Shown piece after piece: positions 35,433 to 49,725 of a DNA stretch of 64,000 nucleotides. The first letter of the stretch is position 1. Each line of letters begins with the position of its first letter. The DNA is taken from the NCBI RefSeq assembly GCF_030409225.1, contig NZ_JAUFPK010000005.1, positions 48,900-112,899 of the forward strand, given 5' to 3'. The position numbers and the translations under genes were made by a program. Origin of the DNA: Aquisalimonas lutea (GTDB lineage: Bacteria > Pseudomonadota > Gammaproteobacteria > Nitrococcales > Aquisalimonadaceae). The notes beneath the pieces are model-generated. The model was not told the origin of the DNA and did not search any database. It was given only the letters and a program-made list of their open reading frames with translations.

Positions 35433-37649
35433 ATGGTCAGCGTAACCGACGACATCAGTGATCTCTTCGCTGACGGTATCCCCACGCCGGAGGCATGGCT
35501 CGAGCGGGTCCAGCCCCGGGCCGGTGACGACGAGCGGCGATTGCTGCTGGGGGCCTGGGAGGCGGCGGCCGAGGTCTACGGCGACGGCATGCGCTCCTCC
35601 GGCGAGAGCTACTTCGAGCACGGCCTGGCGGTGGCCAGCATTCTCGCCGGGCTGAAGCTCGACGCCCAGGCCATCGCCGCCGGCATCCTGCACGACGCCC
35701 CGGCGGTCAGCGGCTCGCGGGAGTCGGTGATCAAGCGCAAGGCCGGCGAGGACGTGGCCGCCCTGGTGGAGGGCGTCAGCCGCATGGACGTGATCAGCGA
35801 GCTGCACGGCCACGCCGGCGAATCCAGGGAGGAGACCGCGCGCCGCACCGACGCCCTGCGCAAGATGCTCCTGGCCATGGCCCAGGATATCCGCGTGGTG
35901 TTCATCAAGCTCGCCGAGCGCCTCCACGATCTGCGCACGCTGCGCACCCATCCTCCGGAGGTCCAGAGGCAGGTCGCCCGGGAGACCACCGACATCTACG
36001 CGCCGCTGGCCCACCGTCTGGGGATCTGGCAGGTGAAGTGGGAGATGGAGGACCTGTGCTTCCGTTACCTGGAGCCGGAGACCTACAAGCGCGTGGCCCG
36101 GCTGCTGCGCGAGAAGCGCCAGGACCGCGAGCGCTACATCCGCCAGGTGACCAGCCAGCTCACCGATGCGCTGCAGCGCGCCGGCATCGAGGCCGAGGTC
36201 TACGGCCGTCCCAAGCACATCTACAGCATCTGGAAGAAGATGCAGCGCAAGGGGCTGGGCTTCCACGAGCTGTTCGACATCCGCGCGCTGCGGGTGATGG
36301 TCAACGATGTCTCCTCGTGCTACGCCACCCTGGGTGTGGTGCACAGCCTGTGGCGGCACATCCCCCGGGAGTTCGACGACTACATCACCGCGCCCAAGGA
36401 GAACAACTACCAGTCGCTGCACACGGCGGTGGTCGGGCCCGAGGGCAAGACCCTGGAGGTGCAGATCCGTACCTGGGAGATGCACGAGCAGGCGGAGCTC
36501 GGCGTGGCCGCCCACTGGCGCTACAAGGAAGAGGTCAGCAACCGCGATACCCGCTTCGAGCAGAAGCTCGCCTGGCTGCGCCAGCTGCTGGAATGGGGAC
36601 GCGAGGACGGGGCCTCGGAGGATTTCATCGACCGCTTCAAGTCGGAAGTCTTCGAGGATCGCGTCTACGTCATCAGCCCCAAGGGGGATGTCCTGGATCT
36701 GCCGCGCGGCGCGACCCCGCTGGATTTCGCCTACTACATCCACAGCGATGTGGGCCATCGCTGCCGCGGGGCCAAGGTCAACGGCCGCATGGTGCCGCTG
36801 ACCTACGAGCTGCAAAACGGCGACCAGGTGGAGGTCCTGACCACCCGCAGCGGCGCCCCCAGCCGCGACTGGCTGAATCCGGCGCGGGGCTATCTGCGCA
36901 CGTCCCGCGCCCGCGCCCAGGTGCGATCCTGGTTCCGGCAGCAGGACCACGACAAGAACGTGGCCGCCGGGCGCCAGGTGCTGGACCGGGAGCTGCACCG
37001 CCTCGGCGTCCAGGACGTGAACCTGGAGCGGCTGGCCGAGAAGAGCCGCTACGCGGACATGGACAGCTTCCTGGCGGCCATCGGCCGGGGCGACGTGAGC
37101 AGCGGCTACATCGCCGGGCTGCTCGGCGAGCACGTGCTGCCGCGCCGGGAGCCCTCTCAGCTGCTGCCGGAGGGCCAGGCGCCGTCCGGCGGCGAGCACA
37201 CCGACGAGGTCTCGATCTACGGCGTGGGCAATCTGCTCACCCGCCAGGCCGGGTGCTGCAAGCCGGCGCCCGGAGATCCGGTGGTGGGGTTCATCACCCG
37301 CGGGCAGGGCGTCACCATCCACCGGCGTGACTGCAACAACATCCGCCGTCTGCAGGAGACGGCGCCGGAGCGGCTCATCGAGGTGAGCTGGAGCCGGCAC
37401 TCGGAGCAGAAGTACCCGGTGGATATCCAGGTGGATGCCTACGACCGCCAGGGCCTGCTCCGGGATATCACCGCGATTCTCACCAACGAGAAGATCAACG
37501 TCACCGGCGTCAACACCAGCACCGGCCGCCAGGATCACCAGGCCCGCATGACGCTCACCGTGGAGATCGGCGACGTCACCCAGATGAGCCGCCTGCTGGA
37601 CCGCATCGCCACGCTCCGCAATGTCCGCGACGTCCGGCGCAAGGCGTAG
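35433..37649 (+). CDS. relA: RelA-type (p)ppGpp synthetase
   Basis: This 738-residue long Rel/Spo homologue has an HD hydrolase-like region (His63, HD at 87-88), a synthetase domain with HIPREFDDYITAPKENNYQSLHT and EVQIRTWEMHEQAELGVAAHW, a TGS domain (VYVISPKGDVLDLPRGATPLDFAYYI) and a C-terminal ACT domain. The acidic ExDD (EFDD) in the synthetase marks the monofunctional RelA group. The HD segment reads HDAPAVSG and lacks the Glu-Asp that follows in hydrolases, so hydrolysis is unlikely. The ATG at 35433 has GGAG just before it. Longer readings overlap lexA and were rejected. Confidence 0.94.
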   Translation: MVSVTDDISDLFADGIPTPEAWLERVQPRAGDDERRLLLGAWEAAAEVYGDGMRSSGESYFEHGLAVASILAGLKLDAQAIAAGILHDAPAVSGSRESVIKRKAGEDVAALVEGVSRMDVISELHGHAGESREETARRTDALRKMLLAMAQDIRVVFIKLAERLHDLRTLRTHPPEVQRQVARETTDIYAPLAHRLGIWQVKWEMEDLCFRYLEPETYKRVARLLREKRQDRERYIRQVTSQLTDALQRAGIEAEVYGRPKHIYSIWKKMQRKGLGFHELFDIRALRVMVNDVSSCYATLGVVHSLWRHIPREFDDYITAPKENNYQSLHTAVVGPEGKTLEVQIRTWEMHEQAELGVAAHWRYKEEVSNRDTRFEQKLAWLRQLLEWGREDGASEDFIDRFKSEVFEDRVYVISPKGDVLDLPRGATPLDFAYYIHSDVGHRCRGAKVNGRMVPLTYELQNGDQVEVLTTRSGAPSRDWLNPARGYLRTSRARAQVRSWFRQQDHDKNVAAGRQVLDRELHRLGVQDVNLERLAEKSRYADMDSFLAAIGRGDVSSGYIAGLLGEHVLPRREPSQLLPEGQAPSGGEHTDEVSIYGVGNLLTRQAGCCKPAPGDPVVGFITRGQGVTIHRRDCNNIRRLQETAPERLIEVSWSRHSEQKYPVDIQVDAYDRQGLLRDITAILTNEKINVTGVNTSTGRQDHQARMTLTVEIGDVTQMSRLLDRIATLRNVRDVRRKA

Positions 37650-37710
37650 GCGGTCGTTTGTGCGACCTGCAGTTGTTCGCGGCCTGCGTTGGCCTTATGC
37701 CCGAGTCCGG

Positions 37711-37821
37711 GCGCTGGTGCGGGGCCTCCGGTCACGGACACGCCGTGAATACGTCCATGTAGGCTCGACTGCGGCCGTCCTGGCCGCAGACGGTCCGTGA
37801 CCGGAGGCCCCGCACCAGCGC
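37711..37821. repeat. B-type inverted-repeat element, copy B2
   Basis: Arms 37711-37739 and 37793-37821 are perfect 29-bp reverse complements. It differs from B1 by one base in the centre and two in each arm, with the arm changes compensating each other. It follows relA by 61 bp and precedes A5 by 44 bp; the same B-then-A order occurs at 29.6-29.9 kb. Confidence 0.85.
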
Positions 37822-37865
37822 GTGCCATGGTTCAGCACTTGTGGGTGCGTCTGCGCATGGCGGTG

Positions 37866-38101
37866 CCCGTCGGTGGTTGGCGGGGGTACGTTGCGGTGGG
37901 CGACTTTGCGCAGCGCCGGAGCGCAGGCCGTCCGGCCCCGAAGGGGTGGCGGCAGGGATGCCGCCACCGGCTGTCAGCACAGGGATGTGCTGTCAGCCGG
38001 CCAGGCCGGAGCGGAGGGTAGGCCCCTGCTTCATCCAAAGCAGGGGCCGTAAGCGGAGCTCCGGAGCCCACCGCAACGTACCCCCGCCAACCACCGACGG
38101 G
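37866..38101. repeat. A-type element, copy A5
   Basis: Arms 37866-37901 and 38066-38101 are perfect 36-bp reverse complements. The 164-bp core contains hairpins with loops AGGGAT (37954-37959) and GGGA in ACAGGGATGT (37979-37988), plus a stem on CCCCTGCTT. It lies between relA and carA in the 686-bp gap 37650-38335. The rest of that gap holds B2, the carA promoter and the leader hairpin. Confidence 0.85.
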
Positions 38102-38177
38102 CCGCTCCGACGTCGAACCCACATCGGATACCGGGCCGACGGCCAACTGAACACTGCCAACTGCAAACTTCCCCACA

Positions 38178-38207
38178 TAGACACCGTCCACAACGGTGCA
38201 GTAAAAT
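38178..38207 (+). promoter_or_regulatory. candidate sigma-70 promoter of carAB-greA
   Basis: TAGACA (38178-38183), 18 bp, TAAAAT (38202-38207). Transcription would begin near 38214 and read through the hairpin at 38247-38281. Confidence 0.55.
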
Positions 38208-38246
38208 ACCGCGCACTTCGCGGGGAGTGGGTCACGTTTCTCGAGG

Positions 38247-38281
38247 CGGGAGGAGTCACGACGATGATTCCTCCCGTTTTT
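38247..38281 (+). terminator. leader terminator (attenuator candidate) of carAB
   Basis: A 12-bp stem (38247-38258 with 38265-38276, one G-T pair) with a 6-base loop is followed by five T. It lies about 33 bp downstream of the predicted transcription start and 54 bp upstream of carA. Its position inside the leader suggests pyrimidine- or arginine-dependent attenuation. Alternatively it merely ends a short upstream transcript. Confidence 0.8.
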
Positions 38282-38335
38282 GCGCGCATGTGCCTCCCCC
38301 GTGGCGGTCACCCGGAACAGTAAGGAGAGGGGCAG

Positions 38336-39478
38336 TTGAGCAGGCCGGCGATTCTTGCGCTCGAAGACGGCACCCTGTTTCGCGGCGAGGCCATCGGCGC
38401 CGACGGGCTCAGTAGCGGCGAGGTGGTATTCAACACCGCCATGTCCGGCTACCAGGAAATCTGTACCGACCCCTCCTACAGCCGGCAGCTGGTCACCCTG
38501 ACCTATCCCCACGTGGGCAACGTGGGCACCAACCCCGTGGACGAGGAGTCCGACGGGCCGAAGCTCGCCGGCCTGATCATCCGCGATCTGCCCCTGCGCT
38601 CCAGCAGCTGGCGCAACGCCGAGGATCTGGGAGCCTACCTGCGCAACCGCGGCGTGGTTGCTATCGCCGGCATCGACACCCGCCGGCTCACCCGCCTGCT
38701 GCGGGAGAAGGGCGCCCAGGACGGCTGCATCATGGCCGGTGACGTCGACGACGACCAGGCCGTGCAGGCGGCCCGGGACTTCCCCGGGCTCAAGGGCATG
38801 GACCTGGCGGCCAGCGCCTCCACCGATGTGCCCTACGAATGGCGCCAGGGCTCCTGGAGCCTGCCGCTGGGCCGCACCGATGCCGGCGACCGCGCCGATG
38901 GCGACCTGCGCTGGCACGTGGTGGCCTACGACTACGGCATCAAGCGCAATATCCTGCGCATGCTGGTGGACCACGGCTGCCGGGTGACGGTGGTGCCGGC
39001 GCGCACCCCGGCGCAGGACGTGCTGGCCATGGATCCCGACGGCGTCTTCTTCTCCAACGGCCCCGGCGACCCGGAGCCCTGCGACTATGCCATCGAGGCG
39101 ATCCGTACCCTGGTGGATGCCGGGGTGCCCAGCTTCGGCATCTGCCTGGGGCACCAGCTGCTGGGGCTCGCCAGCGGTGCGGCGTCGGTGAAGATGAAGT
39201 TCGGCCACCACGGGGCCAACCACCCGGTGCAGGACCTGGACACCGGGCGCGTGATGATCTCCAGCCAGAACCACGGCTTCGCGGTGGACGAGGCGACCCT
39301 GCCGGGCAACCTGCGGGCGACCCAGCGCTCGCTGTTCGACGGCTCGCTGCAGGGTATCCACCGCACGGACCGACCGGCCTTCAGTTTCCAGGGGCATCCC
39401 GAGGCGAGCCCCGGCCCCCACGATGTGCGACCGCTGTTCGCGCACTTCGTCGAGCTGATCCGGGAATACCGCGCCTGA
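38336..39478 (+). CDS. carA: carbamoyl-phosphate synthase small subunit
   Basis: CarA (380 residues) hydrolyses glutamine and passes ammonia to CarB for carbamoyl phosphate, used in arginine and pyrimidine synthesis. The N-terminal domain starts [20 protein letters not shown]. The class I amidotransferase domain has the nucleophile Cys near 270 in [14 protein letters not shown] and His in [13 protein letters not shown]. The TTG start at 38336 is supported by AAGGAGAGG five bases upstream. Confidence 0.95.
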   Translation: MSRPAILALEDGTLFRGEAIGADGLSSGEVVFNTAMSGYQEICTDPSYSRQLVTLTYPHVGNVGTNPVDEESDGPKLAGLIIRDLPLRSSSWRNAEDLGAYLRNRGVVAIAGIDTRRLTRLLREKGAQDGCIMAGDVDDDQAVQAARDFPGLKGMDLAASASTDVPYEWRQGSWSLPLGRTDAGDRADGDLRWHVVAYDYGIKRNILRMLVDHGCRVTVVPARTPAQDVLAMDPDGVFFSNGPGDPEPCDYAIEAIRTLVDAGVPSFGICLGHQLLGLASGAASVKMKFGHHGANHPVQDLDTGRVMISSQNHGFAVDEATLPGNLRATQRSLFDGSLQGIHRTDRPAFSFQGHPEASPGPHDVRPLFAHFVELIREYRA

Positions 39479-39538
39479 GCCGGTGCACACCCCCGAATCC
39501 GCCGGCGAGCGCGCAAGGCGACAGACGAGCAGGAAACC

Positions 39539-42756
<3,218 letters not shown>

Positions 42757-42760
<4 letters not shown>

Positions 42761-43233
42761 GCAAGGTACCGCTGACCGCGCGCGGGGCGGAGAAGCTTCG
42801 CGAGGAACTCAACCGCCTCAAGTACGAGGAACGCCCCCGGATCATCGAGGCGATCGCCGAGGCGCGCGAGCACGGTGACCTCAAGGAGAACGCCGAGTAC
42901 CACGCCGCGCGGGAGCAGCAGAGCTTCCTCGAGGGGCGGATCAAGGAGATCGAGGGCAAGCTGTCCAATGCCCAGATCATCGACGTGACGTCCATGCCCA
43001 ACAACGGCCGCGTGATCTTCGGTGCCACCGTGGACCTGGTGGACCTGGAGACCGACGAGGAGCTTACCTACCGGATCGTGGGCGAGGATGAGGCGGACAT
43101 CAAGCAGGGCTTGATCTCGGTGCAGTCGCCCTTCGCCCGCGCCCTGATCGGCAAGGACGAGGGCGACGTGGCGGCCGTGGATGCCCCGGGCGGGACGCGG
43201 GAGCTGGAGATCGCGAAGGTACGCTACGAGTAG
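42757..43233 (+). CDS. greA: transcription elongation factor GreA
   Basis: GreA (158 residues) stimulates transcript cleavage in backtracked RNA polymerase. The N-terminal coiled coil carries the acidic tip [16 protein letters not shown], followed by a FKBP-like C-terminal domain ([23 protein letters not shown]). It overlaps carB by four bases, giving the carA-carB-greA operon also known in Pseudomonas. Confidence 0.96.
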
Positions 43234-43270
43234 GCCGGCCCCGTCGGGCTACCGGCGCCCGCCCGTCTGT

Positions 43271-43363
43271 GGGAGCGGCCGTAGGAGCGACGTGAGTCGC
43301 GACCGTTGCAGAGCGGGTCGTTCCCTGGAAGGTCGCGACTCACGTCGCTCCTACGGCTGCCCC
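43271..43363. repeat. REP/BIME-like inverted repeat after greA (class C)
   Basis: A 27-bp perfect inverted repeat (43278-43304 with 43331-43357), extended by a few more pairs, is built on GTAGGAGCGACGTGAGTCGC. It resembles the GTAGGAGCGxxx REP sequences of pseudomonads and xanthomonads. It lies between convergent greA and yhbY and may end both transcripts. Confidence 0.8.
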
Positions 43364-43402
43364 TACGAGGGTTTCCGAAGCTCCAACGGTGTGGCGCGGA
43401 GC

Positions 43403-43702
43403 TCAGGGCAGCGCAATCCGCCGCTTCTTCTCGATGCGCGAGCGCCGGAACAGCAGGGCGATGTTGCCCACGGACTGCACCAGCGCGGCCTCGCTTTCCC
43501 GGCAGATTGTGTCGATGCGTTCCTTGCGCTCGTCCCGGTCGTCGGCGACGATCTTGACCTTCACGAGCTCGTGCGCGTCCAGGGCCTCGTCGATCTCGTG
43601 CATGACGTTCGGCGTCAGCCCGGCGGCGCCGGTGAGGACCACGGGCTTGAGCGAGTGGCCGAGTCTCCGGAGGTGGCGTTTCTGCTGCTGATTCAGGTGC
43701 AT
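43403..43702 (-). CDS. yhbY: ribosome assembly RNA-binding protein YhbY
   Basis: This 99-residue single CRM-domain protein binds pre-50S particles. MHLNQQQKRHLRRLGHSLKP and the GxxG-like GAAGLTPNVMHEIDEALDAHELVKVKI are characteristic. It is divergent from the small membrane protein and rlmE, as in E. coli, where yhbY faces rlmE-ftsH. Confidence 0.94.
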   Translation of the reverse strand: MHLNQQQKRHLRRLGHSLKPVVLTGAAGLTPNVMHEIDEALDAHELVKVKIVADDRDERKERIDTICRESEAALVQSVGNIALLFRRSRIEKKRRIALP

Positions 43703-43796
43703 GATGGCTGATCGATCCAGGGAGCATGGCGAGCGGAGCGGGAGTCTAACACGGGGTGCCAGCCCGGCTCACACCGTGCTGCTGCCCGCCGTGAAG

Positions 43797-43991
43797 ATGG
43801 ATCTGGCCGTGGTCGTGCTGCTGCTGGTGTGTCTCTGGTTCCTGGTCGCCGCGGCCGGATGGCCGGCGGCCTACGAGGCGGCGGCATTGCTGGGCGGCTC
43901 CGCGGCCGCCTGCGGCTGGCTGGTGCTGCGCACGCGCCGTGCCCTGGCGCGGGCGCGGGCTGATGTGCGGAGGGAGCATGGCGCGGAGTAA
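43797..43991 (+). CDS. small two-helix membrane protein, function unknown
   Basis: This 64-residue reading frame begins [20 protein letters not shown] and has a second hydrophobic segment [16 protein letters not shown], then an Arg-rich tail. Third-position bases are strongly G/C like neighbouring genes, supporting coding. There is no obvious SD; a GTG at 43791 is an alternative start. Its end overlaps rlmE by 14 bases, suggesting coupling. I do not recognise the family. Confidence 0.5.
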   Translation: MDLAVVVLLLVCLWFLVAAAGWPAAYEAAALLGGSAAACGWLVLRTRRALARARADVRREHGAE

Positions 43992-44598
43992 GAGCAGCCG
44001 CCGCTGGCTGCAGGAGCATTTCGGCGACAACTGGGTGAAGGCCGCCCAGCGCCGGGGCTACCGTTCCCGGGCCGCGTTCAAGCTGCTGGAGATCCAGGAC
44101 AAGGATCGCATCCTGCGCCCGGGCATGCGGGTGGCGGATCTGGGCGCGGCGCCGGGCGGCTGGGCCCAGGTCGCCGCCGAGGTCCTGCGCGGCAACGGCG
44201 ACATCGTCGCCCTGGATATCCTGCCCGTGGATGCCATCGCCGACGTGACGGTGCTGCAGGCGGATTTCACCACCGACGAGGGCCTGGCGACGATGCGCGA
44301 TGCCGTGGGTGATGCGCCCCTGGACCTTGTGATGTCGGACATGGCCCCCAATCTCAGCGGTATGAATGCGGTGGATCAGCCGCGGGCGATGCACCTGGCG
44401 GAGCTGGCCCTGGAGTTCGCCCGGGAGCAGTTGAACCCGGGAGGCGATTTTCTGGTCAAGACCTTTCAGGGGGAGGGCTTCGATGCCTTCCTGCGCGAGC
44501 TGCGGCGGGATTTCGGCCGCGTGCTCACGCGCAAGCCGGAGGCCTCGCGGGACCGCAGCCGCGAAGTGTATTTGTTGGCCCGACAATTGCGGCTGTAG
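43978..44598 (+). CDS. rlmE: 23S rRNA 2'-O-ribose U2552 methyltransferase RlmE
   Basis: RlmE (FtsJ/RrmJ, 206 residues) methylates U2552 late in 50S assembly. [22 protein letters not shown] supplies the first catalytic Lys, [17 protein letters not shown] binds SAM, and [11 protein letters not shown] and [11 protein letters not shown] complete the active site. GGAGG lies before the ATG at 43978. It is followed by ftsH as in many proteobacteria. Confidence 0.96.
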   Translation: MARSKSSRRWLQEHFGDNWVKAAQRRGYRSRAAFKLLEIQDKDRILRPGMRVADLGAAPGGWAQVAAEVLRGNGDIVALDILPVDAIADVTVLQADFTTDEGLATMRDAVGDAPLDLVMSDMAPNLSGMNAVDQPRAMHLAELALEFAREQLNPGGDFLVKTFQGEGFDAFLRELRRDFGRVLTRKPEASRDRSREVYLLARQLRL

Positions 44599-44681
44599 TA
44601 GGGTTCCGTCCACATCCTGTTCATTAGCGTCTTCGCCGGCCCTGCCCGGGCGACGGAGCACAGAAGCCGAGGTGCACCACC

Positions 44682-46619
<1,938 letters not shown>

Positions 46620-46632
46620 CCGGAGGCGGCTC

Positions 46633-47493
46633 ATGACCGGTGACGGTGTGCCCGTGCTGGACTGCGGCGGCCGCCGGGTCGTGCTGGACCGGCCCCGCAT
46701 CATGGGCATCGTGAACATCACCCCCGACTCCTTCTCGGATGGGGGTGCCTTTCTGTCGGCCGACGACGCCCTGGCCCAGGCCCGGCGGCTGGTGGCGGAG
46801 GGCGCCGACATCGTCGACCTCGGCGGCGAATCCACGCGACCGGGCGCCGAGGCCGTGCCCCTGGATGAGGAGCTGCGCCGGGTGCTGCCCGTGCTGCGGC
46901 GGCTGCATGCCGAGCTGGACGTGCCCGTGTCCGTGGATACGGCCAAGCCCGAGGTCATGGCCGCGGCCGCGGAGGCCGGCGCCGGCATGATCAACGACGT
47001 CCGCGCCCTGCGTGAGGACGGCGCCCTGGAGGCGGCCGCGGCCACGGGCCTGCCCGTCTGCCTGATGCACATGCAGGGCGAGCCGCGGACGATGCAGAGC
47101 AATCCGGCATACGACGACGTCGTCGCCGAGGTGCGGTCGTTCCTGGCGGCGCGCGTGGACGCCTGCCTGCGCGCCGGCATTCCCCGGGAGCGCCTGGTCG
47201 TCGACCCGGGCTTCGGCTTCGGCAAGAACCTGTCCCACAACTACCGGCTGCTCGGCGAGCTGGGTGCATTGCGTGATCTGGAGCTGCCGCTGCTGGTGGG
47301 GATGTCGCGCAAGTCCATGCTGGGCAAGCTGGTGGACCGACCCGCGCACGAGCGCGTGCCCGCGAGCGTGGCCGCGGCGGTCCTGGCGGCCTGGCAGGGG
47401 GCCGCGATCATCCGCGTCCACGACGTCGCCGCCACCGTCGATGCCATGGCCGTGGTCACGGCCGCACGGGCGCCGGAGTCCCTGCTATCCTGA
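46633..47493 (+). CDS. folP: dihydropteroate synthase
   Basis: FolP (286 residues) joins p-aminobenzoate to the pterin pyrophosphate in folate synthesis. IMGIVNITPDSFSDGG, DIVDLGGESTRPGA, VDPGFGFGKNLSHNY and the C-terminal IIRVHDVAATVDAM are the family blocks. It is 13 bp after ftsH in the usual ftsH-folP-glmM order. It works downstream of the FolE2 step encoded at 5.2 kb. Confidence 0.96.
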   Translation: MTGDGVPVLDCGGRRVVLDRPRIMGIVNITPDSFSDGGAFLSADDALAQARRLVAEGADIVDLGGESTRPGAEAVPLDEELRRVLPVLRRLHAELDVPVSVDTAKPEVMAAAAEAGAGMINDVRALREDGALEAAAATGLPVCLMHMQGEPRTMQSNPAYDDVVAEVRSFLAARVDACLRAGIPRERLVVDPGFGFGKNLSHNYRLLGELGALRDLELPLLVGMSRKSMLGKLVDRPAHERVPASVAAAVLAAWQGAAIIRVHDVAATVDAMAVVTAARAPESLLS

Positions 47494-47550
47494 TGACTGC
47501 AGAGTCGTTCCGTCCGCGGAGGCTTTCCTGCAACAACAACGAGACCGGCC

Positions 47551-48888
47551 ATGACACGCAAGTACTTCGGTACCGACGGCATCCGGGGGCGCGTCGGGGA
47601 AGCGCCCATCACCGCGGATTTCGTGCTCAAGCTGGGATGGGCCCTGGGGCGCGTTCTCGCCCAGCGTGACCGCAACCTGGTCCTCATCGGCAAGGACACG
47701 CGCATCTCCGGCTACATGTTCGAGTCCGCGCTGGAGGCCGGGCTGTCGGCGGCGGGCACCGACATCCGCCTGCTGGGTCCGATGCCCACCCCGGCGATCG
47801 CGTACCTGACCAATACCCTCCATGCCGGGGCCGGCATCGTCATCAGCGCGTCCCACAATCCCCACGAGGACAACGGCATCAAGTTCTTCTCCCGCAGCGG
47901 CGAGAAGCTGGACGACGCGGCCGAGGCGGCCATCGAGGAGGAGCTGGAGAAGCCGCTGCTCACGGTGGCCTCGGCGGAGCTCGGCAAGGTCACGCGGCTC
48001 ACCGACGCCCCGGGGCGCTACATCGAGTTCTGCAAGAGCACGGTCGGGCGCGACATCCGTCTCAACGGTCTCAAGCTGGTGGTGGATTGCGCCAACGGCG
48101 CCACCTATCACGTGGGGCCGGAGGTCTTCCGCGAGCTGGGCGCGGAGGTGGTGACGCTGGGGGATCAGCCGGACGGGCTGAATATCAACGTGGAGTGCGG
48201 GTCGACCCGGCCCGGAGCCGTCCAGGAGATGGTCCGGCGGGTCGGTGCCGACGCCGGCATCGCCTTCGACGGCGACGGCGACCGGGTGATCATGGTGGAT
48301 GCCGGCGGCGAGCTGGTGGACGGTGACGAGGTGCTGTACATCATCGCCAGCGCCCGGCAGGCCACGGGACGGCTGCGCGGCCCGGTGGTGGGTACGCTCA
48401 TGAGCAATCTCGGGCTCGAGCACGCCCTGGCGCGGGACGGCATCGGTTTCCGGCGGGCGCGGGTCGGCGACCGCTACGTGCTGGAGATGCTGCGCGAGGC
48501 CGACGGCCTCATCGGCGGCGAGTCGTCCGGGCACGTGGTCTGCCTCGACCGCACCACCACGGGCGACGGCATTGTCTCCGCCCTGCAGGTGCTGGAGCGC
48601 ATGGTACGCACCGGCCATTCCCTGGACGAGCTGCGCGGCGGCATGACCAAGTATCCCCAGCACATGGTCAATGTGCCGGTGGCGCGGCGGGCCGGCCCGG
48701 ATGACCTGCGTGCGCTCGACGGCGACGTCGCGGCCGTGGAGGAGGAGCTCGACGGCCGCGGCCGCGTCCTCCTGCGGCCGTCGGGGACCGAGCCGGTCAT
48801 CCGCGTGATGGTGGAGGGGCAGGATCCGGAGCTGGTCGAGCACTACAGCCGCAGGCTCGCTACCGCGGTGGAGCGCGCCCTGACGTGA
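47551..48888 (+). CDS. glmM: phosphoglucosamine mutase
   Basis: GlmM (445 residues) interconverts glucosamine-6-phosphate and -1-phosphate for UDP-GlcNAc. [18 protein letters not shown] opens the protein; the phosphoserine is Ser101 in [16 protein letters not shown]; metal loop [12 protein letters not shown] and sugar-binding GGESSGHVV follow. Full length, in the ftsH-folP-glmM operon. Confidence 0.97.
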   Translation: MTRKYFGTDGIRGRVGEAPITADFVLKLGWALGRVLAQRDRNLVLIGKDTRISGYMFESALEAGLSAAGTDIRLLGPMPTPAIAYLTNTLHAGAGIVISASHNPHEDNGIKFFSRSGEKLDDAAEAAIEEELEKPLLTVASAELGKVTRLTDAPGRYIEFCKSTVGRDIRLNGLKLVVDCANGATYHVGPEVFRELGAEVVTLGDQPDGLNINVECGSTRPGAVQEMVRRVGADAGIAFDGDGDRVIMVDAGGELVDGDEVLYIIASARQATGRLRGPVVGTLMSNLGLEHALARDGIGFRRARVGDRYVLEMLREADGLIGGESSGHVVCLDRTTTGDGIVSALQVLERMVRTGHSLDELRGGMTKYPQHMVNVPVARRAGPDDLRALDGDVAAVEEELDGRGRVLLRPSGTEPVIRVMVEGQDPELVEHYSRRLATAVERALT

Positions 48889-48913
48889 CAACGGCCGTCT
48901 GTGTCGGCTATGA
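48885..48913 (+). promoter_or_regulatory. candidate promoter of tpiA-secG
   Basis: GTGACA (48885-48890), 17 bp, TATGAT (48908-48913). It overlaps the glmM stop and lies 35 bp before tpiA. Confidence 0.5.
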
Positions 48914-48948
48914 TTCCCGGCTGCTTTTCGCCCGCGGGGTAGGTTGCG

Positions 48949-49713
48949 ATGCGACGGCCACTGATTGCCGGAAACTGGAAGATGCACGGCTCACGGGCGA
49001 CCGTCCATGCCCTGATGAGCGCGTTGCGCGACGGCGTGAGCGGCTTTGACGCCCTGGATGTGCTGGTTCTGCCGCCGGCGGTGTACATCCCCGATGTCGT
49101 TCGGCTTGCCGACGGCACCGGCATCGCCACCGGCGCCCAGAACGTCGGCGACCAGGAGCAGGGGGCCTGCACCGGCGAGATCGCCGCCGACATGCTGGTC
49201 GATGTCGGCTGTACCCATGCCCTGGTCGGGCACTCGGAGCGCCGCGCCCTGTACCACGAGACCGACGCCCTGGTCGCGGCCCGCTTCGCGGCGGCCCGCC
49301 GCCACGGGATCACGCCCGTTCTCTGTGTCGGCGAGACCCTGGAGCAGCGTGAGCGGGGCGAGACGGAAGCAGTCGTCGGCGCGCAGATCGATGCCGTCGC
49401 GGAGCAGGCGGGGAAGGAGGCCCTGGCGGCCGGCGTGGTCGCCTACGAGCCGGTCTGGGCCATCGGTACCGGCGTGACCGCCACGCCGGAGCAGGCGCAG
49501 GCCGTCCACGCCTTCATCCGGGCACGGCTGGCCGAGCACAGCGGGCATGCCACCGACGTGCGGGTGCTCTACGGCGGCAGCGTCAAGCCGCGCTCGGCGG
49601 GGGAGCTGTTCGCCATGGCGGACATCGACGGCGCCCTGGTGGGCGGGGCCTCACTCAAGGCGGACGATTTTCTCGGCATCATCGCGCGCGCCGACGAGGC
49701 GCGCAGCGCCTAG
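48949..49713 (+). CDS. tpiA: triosephosphate isomerase
   Basis: TpiA (254 residues) interconverts dihydroxyacetone phosphate and glyceraldehyde-3-phosphate. AGNWKMHG carries Asn9 and Lys11, GHSERR the catalytic His, and VAYEPVWAIGTG the catalytic Glu. RVLYGGSVK and GALVGGASL bind phosphate. It sits between glmM and secG, as in Pseudomonas but not E. coli. Confidence 0.97.
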   Translation: MRRPLIAGNWKMHGSRATVHALMSALRDGVSGFDALDVLVLPPAVYIPDVVRLADGTGIATGAQNVGDQEQGACTGEIAADMLVDVGCTHALVGHSERRALYHETDALVAARFAAARRHGITPVLCVGETLEQRERGETEAVVGAQIDAVAEQAGKEALAAGVVAYEPVWAIGTGVTATPEQAQAVHAFIRARLAEHSGHATDVRVLYGGSVKPRSAGELFAMADIDGALVGGASLKADDFLGIIARADEARSA

Positions 49714-49725
49714 CAAGAGGGTTGC

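Noticed and set aside
38227-38415. A GTG-initiated leader peptide for carA
   Set aside because: It overlaps the terminator hairpin and the carA start, has no run of Arg or pyrimidine-related control codons that would explain attenuation, and its SD is poor.
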